In this document: positions 22,325-31,394 of the stretch, piece by piece
Position numbering within the stretch: position 1 is the first letter of the stretch
Layout: each line of letters opens with the position of its first letter
Assembly (NCBI GenBank): GCA_963828385.1
Contig: CAWHEF010000002.1
Location: forward strand, 1,426,001 to 1,490,000
DNA: 64,000 nt
Direction of reading: 5' to 3'
Source: Bog-756 sp963828385
GTDB lineage: Bacteria; Actinomycetota; Acidimicrobiia; Acidimicrobiales; RAAP-2
Made by a program: the position numbers and the translations under genes
The notes under the pieces: model-generated
What the model was told of the DNA's origin: nothing
The model's input: the letters and a program-made list of their open reading frames with translations, nothing else
Databases searched by the model: none

Positions 22325-23174
22325 GCGAGTACCTGGTGGTCACCGGGATGTCGGGTGCGGGCCGTTCGACGGCCGGCGGCGACCCTGGAGGACCTCGGGT
22401 GGTTCGTCATCGACAACATGCCGTCAGCTCTGATCTCCAAGGTCTCCGAGCTCGTGGACGGGGCCGGCTCCGAGATGGAGCGCGTGGCCTTCGTCGTGGG
22501 GCGCGGGGGCGGCGACGTCGACGAGGTCCTGCCGGCGGTGGACGCCCTGACCTCGAGGAAGGACCGGGTGCGGATCCTGTTCCTCGATGCCGCCGATGAC
22601 GTTCTCATCCGCCGGTTCGAAGGCACGCGCCGGCGCCATCCCCAGGCGGCCCGGGGCGTGGTCGACTCGATCGCCGACGAACGTGCCGCTCCTCGAGCGA
22701 GCTGCGGGACCGGGCCGACCTGGTCATCGACACCGGCGAGCTCAACGCCAACCAGCTCCGCACCCGGATCATGGAGGTCTTCGGCGGCGAGCAGCTGGCC
22801 AGCGCCATGCGAACCTCCATCGTCTCGTTCGGGTTCAAGCACGGGGTACCGCTCGATGTCGACCTCATGTTCGACTGCCGCTTCCTCCCCAATCCCTACT
22901 GGGTCGAGTCCCTCCGGAACCACAGCGGGCTCGAGCCCGAGGTGCGGAAGTACGTCCTCGACCGTCCCGAGACCTCGGCATTCCTCGACAAGCTGGACGA
23001 CTTGCTGGCCATGCTGATCCCGGCGTTCCAGCGGGAAGGGAAGTCCTATCTGACCGTGGCCATGGGCTGCACCGGAGGCCGTCACCGCTCGGTGGTGCTG
23101 GCCGAGGAGCTGGCCGGACGGCTGGACGCGCCGGAGTGCCTGCCGCGGTCTTCCACCGGGACGTCGAACGGTGA
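22321..23174 (+). CDS. rapZ: RNase adapter RapZ / nucleotide-binding protein YvcJ (frameshifted)
   Basis: P-loop protein of the RapZ/YvcJ family; binds GTP/ATP and, in E. coli, small RNAs to control GlmS. Walker A region GMSGAGRSTA is at residues 8-17, and the family C-terminal domain is intact: VSFGFKHGVPLDVDLMFDCRFLPNP, and near the end TVAMGCTGGRHRSVVLAEEL. Shifts lie near 22380, 22640-22660, 22690 and 23145. It starts in an ATGA overlap with uvrC and ends in an overlap with yvcK, so the three genes are translationally coupled, as in many Gram-positive bacteria. Confidence 0.93.
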
Positions 23175-24075
23175 TCGAGCCGAGCGAGGGCGGGCCCCCG
23201 GGCTCACCGTCCGGAGGCCCGTCGGTGGTCGCCATCGGCGGCGGCCACGGCCTTGCCGCCACGCTCCGGGCGGTTCGCCGCTACACCGACAGGGTCACGG
23301 CGGTGGTTTCGGTGGCCGACGACGGAGGATCGTCGGGCCGGCTGCGCCGGCTCCTGCCACATCATCCCCCCCGGCGACCTCCGCAAGTGCCTCGTGGCCC
23401 TGGCCGAGCCGGGCTCGCTCCTGGCCCGCGCCTTCGAGTACCGCTTCAGCGACGAGGAGCTGGCCGGGCACGCCCTCGGCAACCTGGTCCTGGCCGGGCT
23501 GTTCGATCGGGCGGATGATCCGATCGCCGCCCTGGACGAGGCCTGCCGACTTCTCGGGACGGCCGGGACGGGTCCTCCCGGCCACCGTTGACCGCGTCGT
23601 CCTGAAGGCCGACTCCGACTCCGGTCGGGTGGACGGACAAGTGGCGGTGATGGGCACGGGCCACATCCGGCGCGTCTCGCTCGTGCCGTCCGATCCGGAG
23701 GCGCCCGCCGAGGTCCTGGCCGCTCTCGACGGCGCCGACCAGATCATCCTCGGCCCCGGCTCGCTCTTCACGAGCGTGTTGGCCGCCGTGGCCGTGCCCG
23801 CCGTCCGGGAGCGGATCGGGTCGACGCCGGCGCAGACGGTGTACGTCAGCAACCTCCGTCCCCAGCTGCCCGAGACCGAGGGGTTCGACGTGGGCATGCA
23901 CGTCGGGGCGCTCTCCGCCCACGGGGTGGAGGTCGACGTGGTGGTGTGCGACAGTGCCGGCATTCCGGTGGGCAGGACGAACCGTCCGGTGGTGGATGTT
24001 CCCCTTGCCCGGGCCAACGGGCTGGCCCACGATCCGGCTCGACTGGCGTCGGTCCTCTCCGATCTGCTCGGATGA
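23171..24075 (+). CDS. yvcK: Gluconeogenesis/cell-wall factor YvcK, CofD-like (frameshifted at the start)
   Basis: CofD-like fold protein that binds UDP-sugars in Firmicutes and actinobacteria and supports growth on gluconeogenic carbon and cell-wall synthesis. Visible motifs are VVAIGGGHGLAATLRAVR, VVSVADDGGSSGRLR, PPGDLRKCLVAL, GHALGNLVLAGL and QIILGPGSLFTSVLAA. Two net +1 shifts, near 23357 and 23560, are the last ones of the error-rich block; everything after is in one frame. The GTG at 23171 overlaps the rapZ stop. The usual next gene, whiA, is absent: gap starts 231 bases later. Confidence 0.92.
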
Positions 24076-24306
24076 CGGGTCGGTGTCGCCCGGCCGGCCT
24101 GTCGAAGCACCGTCAGGGGGCGGAGAAGTGCGGTTTTCGAGCCGGCGGCGTACGGTGGAGGGGCCCCCACCAGCACCGGGACGGGCCCGAGGCCCTGGCC
24201 TCGGTCAGGACGGGGAAGGCTCGGACCGGTAAGCGATTCGAGACCGGCGACAGGAGATGGCGAAGAGTGAGGGACCGAGGCCAGTGAGGAACGAGGCGGA
24301 GAGGCG
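24076..24306. other. yvcK-gap spacer, usual location of whiA
   Basis: 231 bases where many actinobacteria and Firmicutes carry whiA (about 950-1000 bases). No WhiA-like LAGLIDADG or helix-turn-helix sequence is seen in any frame. The spacer has an 8-bp perfect palindrome (24187-24204) and a GGAGAGG Shine-Dalgarno sequence before gap. Confidence 0.6.
24187..24204. other. Perfect inverted repeat before gap
   Basis: ccgaggcc, two bases, ggcctcgg. It could be an operator for the glycolytic operon or a terminator stem for yvcK; there is no T-run. Nothing in the window identifies a cognate regulator. Confidence 0.4.
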
Positions 24307-25332
24307 ATGAGCGTGCGGGTCGGCGTCAACGGCTTCGGGCGGATCGGGCGCCACTATCTGCGAGCCGCCCGCAAGGCGGGGGCAGAGCTCGAGATCGTGG
24401 CGGTCAACGACCTGACGTCGGCCGAGACCCTGGCTCACCTCCTCCGCTACGACTCGACTCACGGGCGGTTCGACGGCGAGATCAAGGTGGTGGACACCTC
24501 GATCGTCCTCGACTCGGGACCCATCGCCGTGCTCGCCGAGAAGGACCCTCGGCGGCTGCCGTGGGCCGAGCTCGACGTCGACGTCGTCATCGAGTCGACC
24601 GGCCGGTTCACCACGAGGAGCGAGGCGGCGGCCCACCTCGACGCCGGCGCGTCCAGAGTGGTCATCTCGGCGCCGGCCGCCGATGTCGATGCCACTTTCG
24701 TCATCGGGGTCAACGACGACACCTACGACAGGGACCGGCACTTCGTGGTGTCGAACGCGTCGTGCACGACCAACTGCTTCGTTCCCATGGTCAAGGTGAT
24801 CGACGACGCCTTCGGTGTGGACAGTGGGCTCATGACGACCATCCACGCCTTCACCAACGATCAGAACCTGCTCGATCTGCCCCACAAGGACCTGCGCCGG
24901 GCCCGGGCGGCGGCCAACAACATCGTTCCGGCAGGCACGGGGGCGGCGCGAGCTACCGGACTGGTGATGCCCCAGATGCAGGGTCGGCTGGACGGCAGGT
25001 CCTTCCGGGTGCCCGTACCCGACGGGTCGGTCACGGACTTCACCGCCGTGGTCGAGGGGGCTGTGACCGTCGAGCAGGTCAACAGCGCATTCGCCGCCGC
25101 CGCTGCTGCCGGTCCCCTGGCCGCCGTGCTCGACTACACCGAGGACCCCATCGTCTCCTCGGACATCGTCGGCAGCCCGGCGTCATGTACGTTCGACGCT
25201 GCCCTCACAATGGTGATGCCGTCGCCGTCGGGCATCACCCTGGTGAAGGTGCAGGGGTGGTATGACAACGAATGGGGCTACGCCAACCGGCTCGTCGACC
25301 TCTCGCTCGTCGTCGGCAGGACCGGAGCCTGA
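24307..25332 (+). CDS. gap: Glyceraldehyde-3-phosphate dehydrogenase
   Basis: Glycolytic enzyme that oxidises glyceraldehyde 3-phosphate to 1,3-bisphosphoglycerate; cytoplasmic; 341 residues. NAD site NGFGRIG is at residues 8-14, with Asn34-Asp35 after the second strand, which favours NAD over NADP. The catalytic segment ASCTTNC places the nucleophile at Cys153; the base is the His in TTIHAFTNDQN. The late WYDNEWGYANRLVDL motif is present. First gene of the gap-pgk-tpiA-secG run; ATG follows a purine-rich site. Frame is clean, unlike the genes just upstream. Confidence 0.97.
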   Translation: MSVRVGVNGFGRIGRHYLRAARKAGAELEIVAVNDLTSAETLAHLLRYDSTHGRFDGEIKVVDTSIVLDSGPIAVLAEKDPRRLPWAELDVDVVIESTGRFTTRSEAAAHLDAGASRVVISAPAADVDATFVIGVNDDTYDRDRHFVVSNASCTTNCFVPMVKVIDDAFGVDSGLMTTIHAFTNDQNLLDLPHKDLRRARAAANNIVPAGTGAARATGLVMPQMQGRLDGRSFRVPVPDGSVTDFTAVVEGAVTVEQVNSAFAAAAAAGPLAAVLDYTEDPIVSSDIVGSPASCTFDAALTMVMPSPSGITLVKVQGWYDNEWGYANRLVDLSLVVGRTGA

Positions 25333-25368
25333 GGGTCCGGGCAGATGGCACGGATCGGGGGAGTGCCC

Positions 25369-26547
25369 ATGGGGGATCAAAGGGACAACCCACTGCTCCT
25401 GGGACTGCCGCTGCTCGACGACCTCCCCGACATCGACGGGTCGAGCGTCCTCGTCCGGGTGGACTTCAACGTCCCACTACAGTGCTGTGTCGGCAAGCCC
25501 GCCACGATCAGTGACGACTTCCGGATCAGGGCCTCCCTCCCGACGCTGAACGAGCTCCTGTCCCGTGGTGCGAGCGTCACCGCCTGCACCCATCTCGGCC
25601 GACCGGTGGGGGCACCGGATCCCAAATGGGACCTGACGCCGGTCCGGATGGAGCTGGCGCGGCTGGCACCGCGGGTCGAGCTGCTCGAGAACCTCCGCTT
25701 CTACCCCGGGGAAGAGGAGAACGACCCCGCTTTCGTGGACAAGCTGGTCCACGGTCACGACGCCTACGTCAACGACGCCTTCGGGGTCTGCCATCGGGCT
25801 CATGCGTCGATCGTCGGTCCCCCCTCCCTGCTGCCCAGCGCCGCCGGGTTCCTCGTCCAGCGTGAGATCGACGCCCTCGGCAGACTCCTCGGCGCCCCGG
25901 CCCGGCCCTTCGTGGCCGTGGTGGGAGGGGCGAAGGTGGCGGACAAGCTCGGCGTGCTGCGTTCGCTGCTCGATCGGGTCGACTGCCTGATCGTCGGTGG
26001 TGGTATGGCGTTCACGTTCCTCGAGGCGGCCGGGCACGAGGTCGGCAGCTCGCTCGTCGATCGTGACCGTTTGGAGGACTGTGCTCGACTGCTCGACTCG
26101 GGCAAGCGCATCTTGCTCCCGAGCGACATCGTGGCGTTGGAACCGGGTGCCCAGTTCGGTCACGACTGCGACGGAGGCGAGGTGCGGACGTTCGGCACCG
26201 AGCTGCCCGACGGCTGGCAGGGACTCGACATCGGGCCCGACACCGTCGGTGCCTACGGATCGGAGATCGCCGGCGCCAGGACGGTGCTGTGGAACGGTCC
26301 GATGGGGGTCTTCGAAGACCCCCGGTTCTGCGCCGGCACCGCCGGCGTGGCCCGGGCCGTCGCCGATTGCGCCGGCTTCAGCGTGGTGGGTGGTGGAGAC
26401 AGCGCCGCCGCCATCGACGAGCTCGGCTTGGCAGACCGGTTCGACTTCGTTTCCACCGGCGGGGGCGCCTCGCTCGAGCTCCTCGAGCACGGTGACCTGC
26501 CGGGGCTGGCGGCGCTGCGGGATGCGCCCAACGCTCCGGCGACGTGA
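25369..26547 (+). CDS. pgk: Phosphoglycerate kinase
   Basis: Transfers phosphate from 1,3-bisphosphoglycerate to ADP; about 392 residues. Family marks are RVDFNVPL near the N-terminus, THLGRPVG, LLENLRFYPGEE, DAYVNDAFGVCHRAHAS, VVGGAKVADK and the C-terminal nucleotide motifs WNGPMGVFE and VVGGGDSAAAI with STGGGASLELLE. I prefer the ATG at 25369 because GGGGGAG stands six bases before it; an in-frame ATG at 25345 would add eight residues. Odd detail: just after NVPL there is QCCVGKPATISDDFR, with two adjacent cysteines in a loop slightly longer than usual. Confidence 0.96.
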   Translation: MGDQRDNPLLLGLPLLDDLPDIDGSSVLVRVDFNVPLQCCVGKPATISDDFRIRASLPTLNELLSRGASVTACTHLGRPVGAPDPKWDLTPVRMELARLAPRVELLENLRFYPGEEENDPAFVDKLVHGHDAYVNDAFGVCHRAHASIVGPPSLLPSAAGFLVQREIDALGRLLGAPARPFVAVVGGAKVADKLGVLRSLLDRVDCLIVGGGMAFTFLEAAGHEVGSSLVDRDRLEDCARLLDSGKRILLPSDIVALEPGAQFGHDCDGGEVRTFGTELPDGWQGLDIGPDTVGAYGSEIAGARTVLWNGPMGVFEDPRFCAGTAGVARAVADCAGFSVVGGGDSAAAIDELGLADRFDFVSTGGGASLELLEHGDLPGLAALRDAPNAPAT

Positions 26548-27332
26548 GCGGCACACCAGCACGGCGGCCGCTCATCAGCGGCAACTGGAAGATGAACTTC
26601 GATCACCTCCAGGCCCTGCATGCCGCCCGGGATCTCGGCCTCAGGCTCCAGCCCGGCGACGTCGCACGCCTCGACGTGTCGGTGCACCCACCGTTCACAG
26701 ACCTCCGGACGGTGCAGTCGGTCTTCGAGCCGGATGCCATCCCGGTGGCCCTCGGGGCCCAGAACTGCGCTGCCGAGGACGCCGGCGCCTACACGGGCGA
26801 GGTCAGTCCGCTCATGTTGGCCAAGCTGCACGTCGAGTACGTCATCGTCGGGCACTCTGAGCGACGGCGGATGTTCGGGGAGACCGACGAGGTGGTGGCG
26901 GCCAAGGTCGGCGCCATCGTGCGGAACGGCATGGTGCCCATCTGCTGCGTGGGCGAGACAGAGGACGAGCGGCAGTCCGGCCGGACCAAGGATCGTCTGG
27001 AGGGACAGGTCGAGCAGGCCGTAGCCGCCCTGGCCGCCGAGACCGTCGCCGGCATGGTCATCGCCTACGAACCGGTGTGGGCCATCGGGACGGGTCGGGC
27101 GGCCACGCCCGAGGATGCCCAGGAGGCGTGCGGGTGGATCAGGGAGGTCGTCGGGCGATGCGCCACCGGCGAAGCAGCCGAGCGGGTGCGGATCCAGTAC
27201 GGCGGTTCGGTGACCGAGGACAACACGGCGGAGCTGATCGCCTGCCCGGACGTCGACGGTGCCCTGGTGGGAGGAGCCAGTCTCGACCCGGCCGGTTTCG
27301 TGGCGATCATCAGGGCCGCGTCCGGCAACTGA
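26544..27332 (+). CDS. tpiA: Triosephosphate isomerase
   Basis: Interconverts dihydroxyacetone phosphate and glyceraldehyde 3-phosphate; 262 residues. Catalytic residues are seen as Asn and Lys in ISGNWKMN (Lys16), His in VIVGHSERR and Glu in IAYEPVWAIGTG; the phosphate loop is in QYGGSVTEDN and GALVGGASL. The GTG at 26544 overlaps the pgk stop in a GTGA junction. Normal length for the family. Confidence 0.97.
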   Translation: MSGTPARRPLISGNWKMNFDHLQALHAARDLGLRLQPGDVARLDVSVHPPFTDLRTVQSVFEPDAIPVALGAQNCAAEDAGAYTGEVSPLMLAKLHVEYVIVGHSERRRMFGETDEVVAAKVGAIVRNGMVPICCVGETEDERQSGRTKDRLEGQVEQAVAALAAETVAGMVIAYEPVWAIGTGRAATPEDAQEACGWIREVVGRCATGEAAERVRIQYGGSVTEDNTAELIACPDVDGALVGGASLDPAGFVAIIRAASGN

Positions 27333-27344
27333 CGGCGAGTTTGG

Positions 27345-27350
27345 TAGCGT
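27345..27350 (+). promoter_or_regulatory. TAGCGT -10-like box before secG
   Basis: TAGCGT lies 34 bases before the secG start and just after the tpiA stop, followed by a leader with a good Shine-Dalgarno site (GGAGGGA, 27372-27378). It could be an internal promoter separating secG from the glycolytic genes. Confidence 0.3.
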
Positions 27351-27384
27351 CTCTCCCGGTCACGGGGTAGTGGAGGGAGTTCGA

Positions 27385-27615
27385 GTGCTGACCGCAATCA
27401 TCGTCGTGCTACAGGTGGTGACCAGCCTGGCGCTCATCTTCCTCATCCTGATGCACAGCGGGAAGGGCGGCGGTCTTTCCGACATGTTCGGGGGCTCCGT
27501 CGGCTCGGCTGCAGCAGGGTCCACCGTGGTCGAGAAGAACCTCGACCGGATCACCGTCACCGTCGCCATCCTCTTCGGCTTCACCAACATCATCCTGATC
27601 CTGCGCCTGCAGTGA
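27385..27615 (+). CDS. secG: Preprotein translocase subunit SecG
   Basis: Small accessory membrane subunit of the SecYEG channel; 76 residues. Two hydrophobic segments (VLTAIIVVLQVVTSLALIFLILM and VTVAILFGFTNIILILRL) flank the conserved cytosolic loop HSGKGGGLSDMFGG. GTG start at 27385 follows GGAGGGA by six bases. The stop overlaps the GTG of the downstream binding protein. secG after tpiA is the normal actinobacterial arrangement. Confidence 0.95.
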   Translation: MLTAIIVVLQVVTSLALIFLILMHSGKGGGLSDMFGGSVGSAAAGSTVVEKNLDRITVTVAILFGFTNIILILRLQ

Positions 27616-29405
27616 CCGGTCCAGGCGCCGAGGTGGGTGCCCGAGGTCGCATCGGATCATTGTGGAGGGCGCACCGGGCGCGTTGGACGCTTCCCGTCGT
27701 CATCATCGTGGTCATCGCGCTGGTCGCTGTCATCGACCGGCTCGGGTCGCACCGGATCAGCGAGGTGGACGAGCAATCCACCTCGAACCTGGTCGCGGTC
27801 TCGGGCGGATCGGCGAAGGTGGAGATCGACGAGCCCTGGGCCGGGTTCAATCCGAACACGCCGGCAGGGGCGGCCTCGTCCAGTCCCATGCTCCTCTCGT
27901 CTGTCCTTCCGAGCGCCTACACCCTCAATCCCAAGCTGGTTCCGCAGGTGAACAGCAGCCTGTTGGTGAGCGTCGAGGCCACCTCGACCTCCCCTCTCAC
28001 CATCCAGTACGTGATCAACCCGAGAGCGGAGTGGTCCGATGGGGTGCCGGTCACGGCGGACGACTTCATCTATGCCTGGCAGTCCCAGCGAGGTGACGGG
28101 GTCGACATCGACGGACATCCCGATCAGGTCGCCTCGACCCTTGGCTACCGGGACGTCCAGTCGGTGACCGGCAGTGACGGCGGCAAGACGGTCACGGTGA
28201 AGTTCTCGACCCCGTTCACCGACTGGCGGATCCTGTTCGACAACATGGTTCCGGCCCATATCGCCCGCAAGGTCGGATGGAACAGCGGATTCGCGACGTT
28301 CGACCAGGCGATCGAGGTGTCCGCAGGTCCCTATGTGCTGCGATCGGTCTCGGGATCGGGGACCGCTCTCCTGGTTCGAAATCCGCATTGGTGGGGGACC
28401 CCGGCCACGCTCAGACAGGTCACGGTGAGCACGGCGTCGAACCAGCAAGCGTGGACCTCGGTGCTCGGCACCGACAACCAGGCGGTCATCGAGGCCACGT
28501 CGTTCTCCCTTCGCACCCTCAATGCCGTCTCCTCGCTCCCCAATACGCAGAGCCAGGTCAGCTCGTCACTCGACTTCCTCTCGCTCGAGTTCAACGTGCT
28601 CAGCCCGGTCACCGACCAGGTCCCCGTCCGCGAGGCGGTGGCCAGGATCGTCGACCGGGCCGCGCTCATCGCCAAGACCGTGGGCACCATCGAACCCTCG
28701 ATCAAGCCGAGCCAGGACCACCTGGCGACGGCCAACCAGTCGACCTACAGCCCCTCGTCGGCGGCAGCGGCCTACAGCGTGCCGAACGTCGCCATGGCCG
28801 ACTCCCTGCTCCGGAGCGCCGGCTACCACAAGAGCGCGGCCGGAACCTATGTCGATGCCGGAGGGTCGCCGCTGACGTTGCGCATGGCAGTGGAGTCCGA
28901 TGAGCCATGGATCGCCGAGGTCGGGTCGCTGCTGGCCGGCCAGCTCCGCCAGGCTGGGATCATCGTCACCATCGTTCCGGTGGACGGGACGACCGGGCTC
29001 ATCACGGCCAACACCCAGGACGCGTATGACATCGCCCTGGTCGATCGGACCTCGAGCCCGTACCAGACCGTCACCGAGGGCTGGTACTCGTTTGGGTTGG
29101 GCCCGACGGGGTCGCCGGCCACGCAGAACTGGAGCAACTTCGACGACCCCGCTGTCGACCAGTACTTCGCCCAGGCCGCCCAGGATCTGAACCCGGTGAC
29201 CGGCGGAACCGTCTATGCGCAGATCGACGACCAGCTGTGGGACCAGATGGTGGCGCTCCCGTTGTTCCAGCTCCCATCCCTCCTCGCCAACGGCGTGCAG
29301 ATCGACAACGTCCTGGCCAACCCGTCGACCGACGGCACCCTCTGGAATCTGCCCCAGTGGGCCACACTCCGGCCCGGACCTTCCCACGCGGCGTCGGCGT
29401 CGTAG
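27612..29405 (+). CDS. Membrane-anchored family 5 solute-binding protein
   Basis: 597 residues of the SBP_bac_5 type (peptide/nickel binding fold), with WSDGVPVTADDFIYAWQ, the conserved ligand-cleft opening, and DIALVDRTSSPYQTV and YAQIDDQLWDQMVALPLFQLP near the end. In place of a lipoprotein signal it has a basic N-terminus and one hydrophobic segment (LPVVIIVVIALVAVI, about residues 27-41) followed by Asp-Arg, so it is probably held by an uncleaved anchor. GTG at 27612 overlaps the secG stop. No permease or ATPase genes accompany it; it may serve another importer or act as a sensor or adaptor. Start is supported by the overlap only. Confidence 0.88.
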   Translation: MTGPGAEVGARGRIGSLWRAHRARWTLPVVIIVVIALVAVIDRLGSHRISEVDEQSTSNLVAVSGGSAKVEIDEPWAGFNPNTPAGAASSSPMLLSSVLPSAYTLNPKLVPQVNSSLLVSVEATSTSPLTIQYVINPRAEWSDGVPVTADDFIYAWQSQRGDGVDIDGHPDQVASTLGYRDVQSVTGSDGGKTVTVKFSTPFTDWRILFDNMVPAHIARKVGWNSGFATFDQAIEVSAGPYVLRSVSGSGTALLVRNPHWWGTPATLRQVTVSTASNQQAWTSVLGTDNQAVIEATSFSLRTLNAVSSLPNTQSQVSSSLDFLSLEFNVLSPVTDQVPVREAVARIVDRAALIAKTVGTIEPSIKPSQDHLATANQSTYSPSSAAAAYSVPNVAMADSLLRSAGYHKSAAGTYVDAGGSPLTLRMAVESDEPWIAEVGSLLAGQLRQAGIIVTIVPVDGTTGLITANTQDAYDIALVDRTSSPYQTVTEGWYSFGLGPTGSPATQNWSNFDDPAVDQYFAQAAQDLNPVTGGTVYAQIDDQLWDQMVALPLFQLPSLLANGVQIDNVLANPSTDGTLWNLPQWATLRPGPSHAASAS

Positions 29406-29482
29406 TCGTAGCCGGAGCCGAGCCGTTCCGGACGCGGTCCGGCTGGACTCCCTGCCCTCCTGCTGGTCCAGGCCCTAGGTAT

Positions 29483-29548
29483 TCCGACCGAGCTCCCCGA
29501 CCTTCGGGGCTCCGACCGAGCTCCCCGACCTTCGGCGCTCCGGCCGAG
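29483..29548. repeat. 28-bp tandem repeat with hairpin potential
   Basis: Unit of 28 bases beginning tccgaccgagctccccgacc at 29483-29510, repeated at 29511-29538 with one change, plus ten bases of a third copy. Inside each unit CCCCGA can pair with TCGGGG, extended by GAG with CTC after a short bulge, so each copy can form a hairpin. It follows the binding-protein gene by about 80 bases and may end its transcript. Confidence 0.6.
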
Positions 29549-29573
29549 CGTCTCCCATCCCCTCGTGTGAGGA

Positions 29574-30908
29574 GTGATGCACCCTCATGGAAGGGTGGCG
29601 GCCATGATCCTCGGCACGCTGAAGACGGTGGGCGACCGGTTGCGAGGGGTCCTTTCGGACCTCGATCCCGACCGGCTCGAGGGGAGCGACGCCGCCGACG
29701 TGCTCGAAGCCTTCGCCGAGATCGAGAAGCTGGCGGCCGGAGGCAAGCTGCTCTGTGCCCGGCGGGTCGAGTCGTCTTTGGTCTGGCAGCGTTCCGGGCA
29801 CCGATCGGCGGCGGCCCATCTCGCCCAGGTCACCGGGACGCCCCTCGGCGGGGCCATCGACACCCTCGGCACGGCCCGCAGGCTCGGCGACCTCCCGGCC
29901 ACCGAGGAGGCGGTACGGGCGGGGAAGCTCTCCTCCGTCCAGGTGAAGGAGATCGCCGGGGCGGCGGCACGGCGTCCGAGTGCCGAGGGAGAGCTCGTCG
30001 ACCAAGCCTCCACCGGGTCCTTCGCAGACCTCCGGACGAGAGCCCGCTCGATCAGCGCCACCGGTGCCGACGGCGAGGCCCGTTACCTGGCCATTCGCCG
30101 ACGGCGCTCGCTCCGGCACTGGGTGGACGCAGACGGGGCCTTCCGACTCGACGCCACCCTCACCCCCGACGCCGGGACCACCCTTTTGGCCTCGGTGTCG
30201 AAGCGGGCCGACCATCTCCATCGCCAGGCCTCCCGGTCCGGGTTGGACGAGCCCAAAGGGGCCCTCTTGGCCGATGCCCTCTGCGAGCTCGTCGCCGACA
30301 CCGCCGGTCCCGGCCCGGGATCGGCGTCGGGGCCGGCGCAGGACAGCGCCACCGAGCACACGCCGCCCCGGGTCCTCGTCCACGTCCGCGTCGACTACGA
30401 CGCCCTTCGTCGCGGCTCGACCAAGGGCGGAGAGGTGTGCGAGATCCCCGGCGTCGGGCCCATCCCGGTGTCGGTCGCCCGCTCGCTCGCCGAGGACGCC
30501 TTCTTGAGCGTGCTCGTGCACAGGGGGGCGGACATCACCGCCGTCGCCCACCAGGGCCGTACCATCCCGGCCAAGCTCCGATCGGCGCTCATCGAACGGG
30601 ACCGGTCCTGTGTGGTCCCGGGTTGTGACGTCTCCGACCACCTGGAGATCGACCACATCGTCGACTTCGCCGCCGGCGGACCGACCAGGCTCGACAACCT
30701 CTGCCGGCTCTGTCGATGGCACCACTACCTGAAGACCCACCACGACCACCGGATCCTCCGTGACGGCGGCCGGTGGACCTGGTCCGAACCGGCCGGGACC
30801 ACCGCCCGGCGGGCCCCTCCGGAGCGGGCCACCTCCAAGTCGGGCCAACGACGACGGCGACGGCTGCCGTCACCCCCACCCAGGCCAGGCCGAGGACGCA
30901 CCCGCTGA
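29574..30908 (+). CDS. DUF222/13E12-type protein with C-terminal HNH endonuclease domain
   Basis: About 444 residues. The N-terminal two thirds are helical, Ala-rich and match the DUF222 (13E12 repeat) family of actinobacteria, for example VLEAFAEIEKLAAGGKLLCARR and RSISATGADGEARYLA. The C-terminus has an HNH fold: CVVPGCDVSDHLEIDHIVDFAAGGPT, DNLCRLCRWHHYLKTH, with zinc cysteines and catalytic His. Cellular role of this very common family is not established; mobile-element origin has been proposed. The tail is basic. Start uncertain: GTG 29574 and ATG 29577 follow gaggag closely, ATG 29604 is possible. Confidence 0.87.
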   Translation: MMHPHGRVAAMILGTLKTVGDRLRGVLSDLDPDRLEGSDAADVLEAFAEIEKLAAGGKLLCARRVESSLVWQRSGHRSAAAHLAQVTGTPLGGAIDTLGTARRLGDLPATEEAVRAGKLSSVQVKEIAGAAARRPSAEGELVDQASTGSFADLRTRARSISATGADGEARYLAIRRRRSLRHWVDADGAFRLDATLTPDAGTTLLASVSKRADHLHRQASRSGLDEPKGALLADALCELVADTAGPGPGSASGPAQDSATEHTPPRVLVHVRVDYDALRRGSTKGGEVCEIPGVGPIPVSVARSLAEDAFLSVLVHRGADITAVAHQGRTIPAKLRSALIERDRSCVVPGCDVSDHLEIDHIVDFAAGGPTRLDNLCRLCRWHHYLKTHHDHRILRDGGRWTWSEPAGTTARRAPPERATSKSGQRRRRRLPSPPPRPGRGRTR

Positions 30909-31234
30909 GGCGGGAGCCGTCCTGTGGTTTGTGACGCTACGTGCGCCGCCCTGCTCGGTGATGAGGTCGACTCTTCGCCGCCGGGGCGACCACGCCCCTG
31001 CCGCCCGCGCCGTGTCCGATGAGTTGGTGTCGGATGAAAGGGGGGTCCCTCCCGATGGCGCGGAGCGGTTGACGCCGACTGATGTCCTTCGTCGTCCAAC
31101 GGGGGAGGACGGCCCCGGGAACAGGTGCCGTCTGAGCCATCGGCGGCGGCGGTGGGTGCCGTCGGCGCCGTCATGAATCTGACCGGGATCGCGCTACCAT
31201 GCCTGTCGCCCCGGCCGGACGCCGGAGCCACTTC
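30909..31234. other. Intergenic region before tRNA-Leu
   Basis: 326 bases. I see no protein-coding gene; open frames on both strands lack motifs. A TACCAT box at 31195-31200, 34 bases before the tRNA, is the likely -10 element of the tRNA promoter. Confidence 0.45.
31195..31200 (+). promoter_or_regulatory. TACCAT -10 box, candidate tRNA-Leu promoter
   Basis: Located 34 bases upstream of the mature tRNA 5' end, leaving a short 5' leader for RNase P to remove. A convincing -35 box at 16-18 bases upstream is not seen. Confidence 0.4.
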
Positions 31235-31318
31235 GTCGGAGTGGCGGAATAGGCAGACGCGCTAGCTTGAGGGGCTAGTGCCCGCAAGGGCGTGGGGGTT
31301 CAAGTCCCCCCTCCGACA
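31235..31318 (+). tRNA. tRNA-Leu, anticodon GAG
   Basis: The acceptor stem pairs gtcggag (31235-31241) with ctccgac (31311-31317), with A73 as discriminator. The D arm reads tggcggaataggcagac, the anticodon stem pairs ctagc with gctag around the loop ttGAGgg, the long class II variable arm is gcccgcaagggc, and the T arm has gttcaagtccccc. Length is 84 bases. The 3' CCA is not encoded. It reads CUC codons. Confidence 0.96.
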
Positions 31319-31394
31319 CGTGCGTTCCCCGACATCTTGAGCTCGACCTCCTCGAACAGGACGACGAAATGTCGCAGTGTGGAAAGGAACTTGC

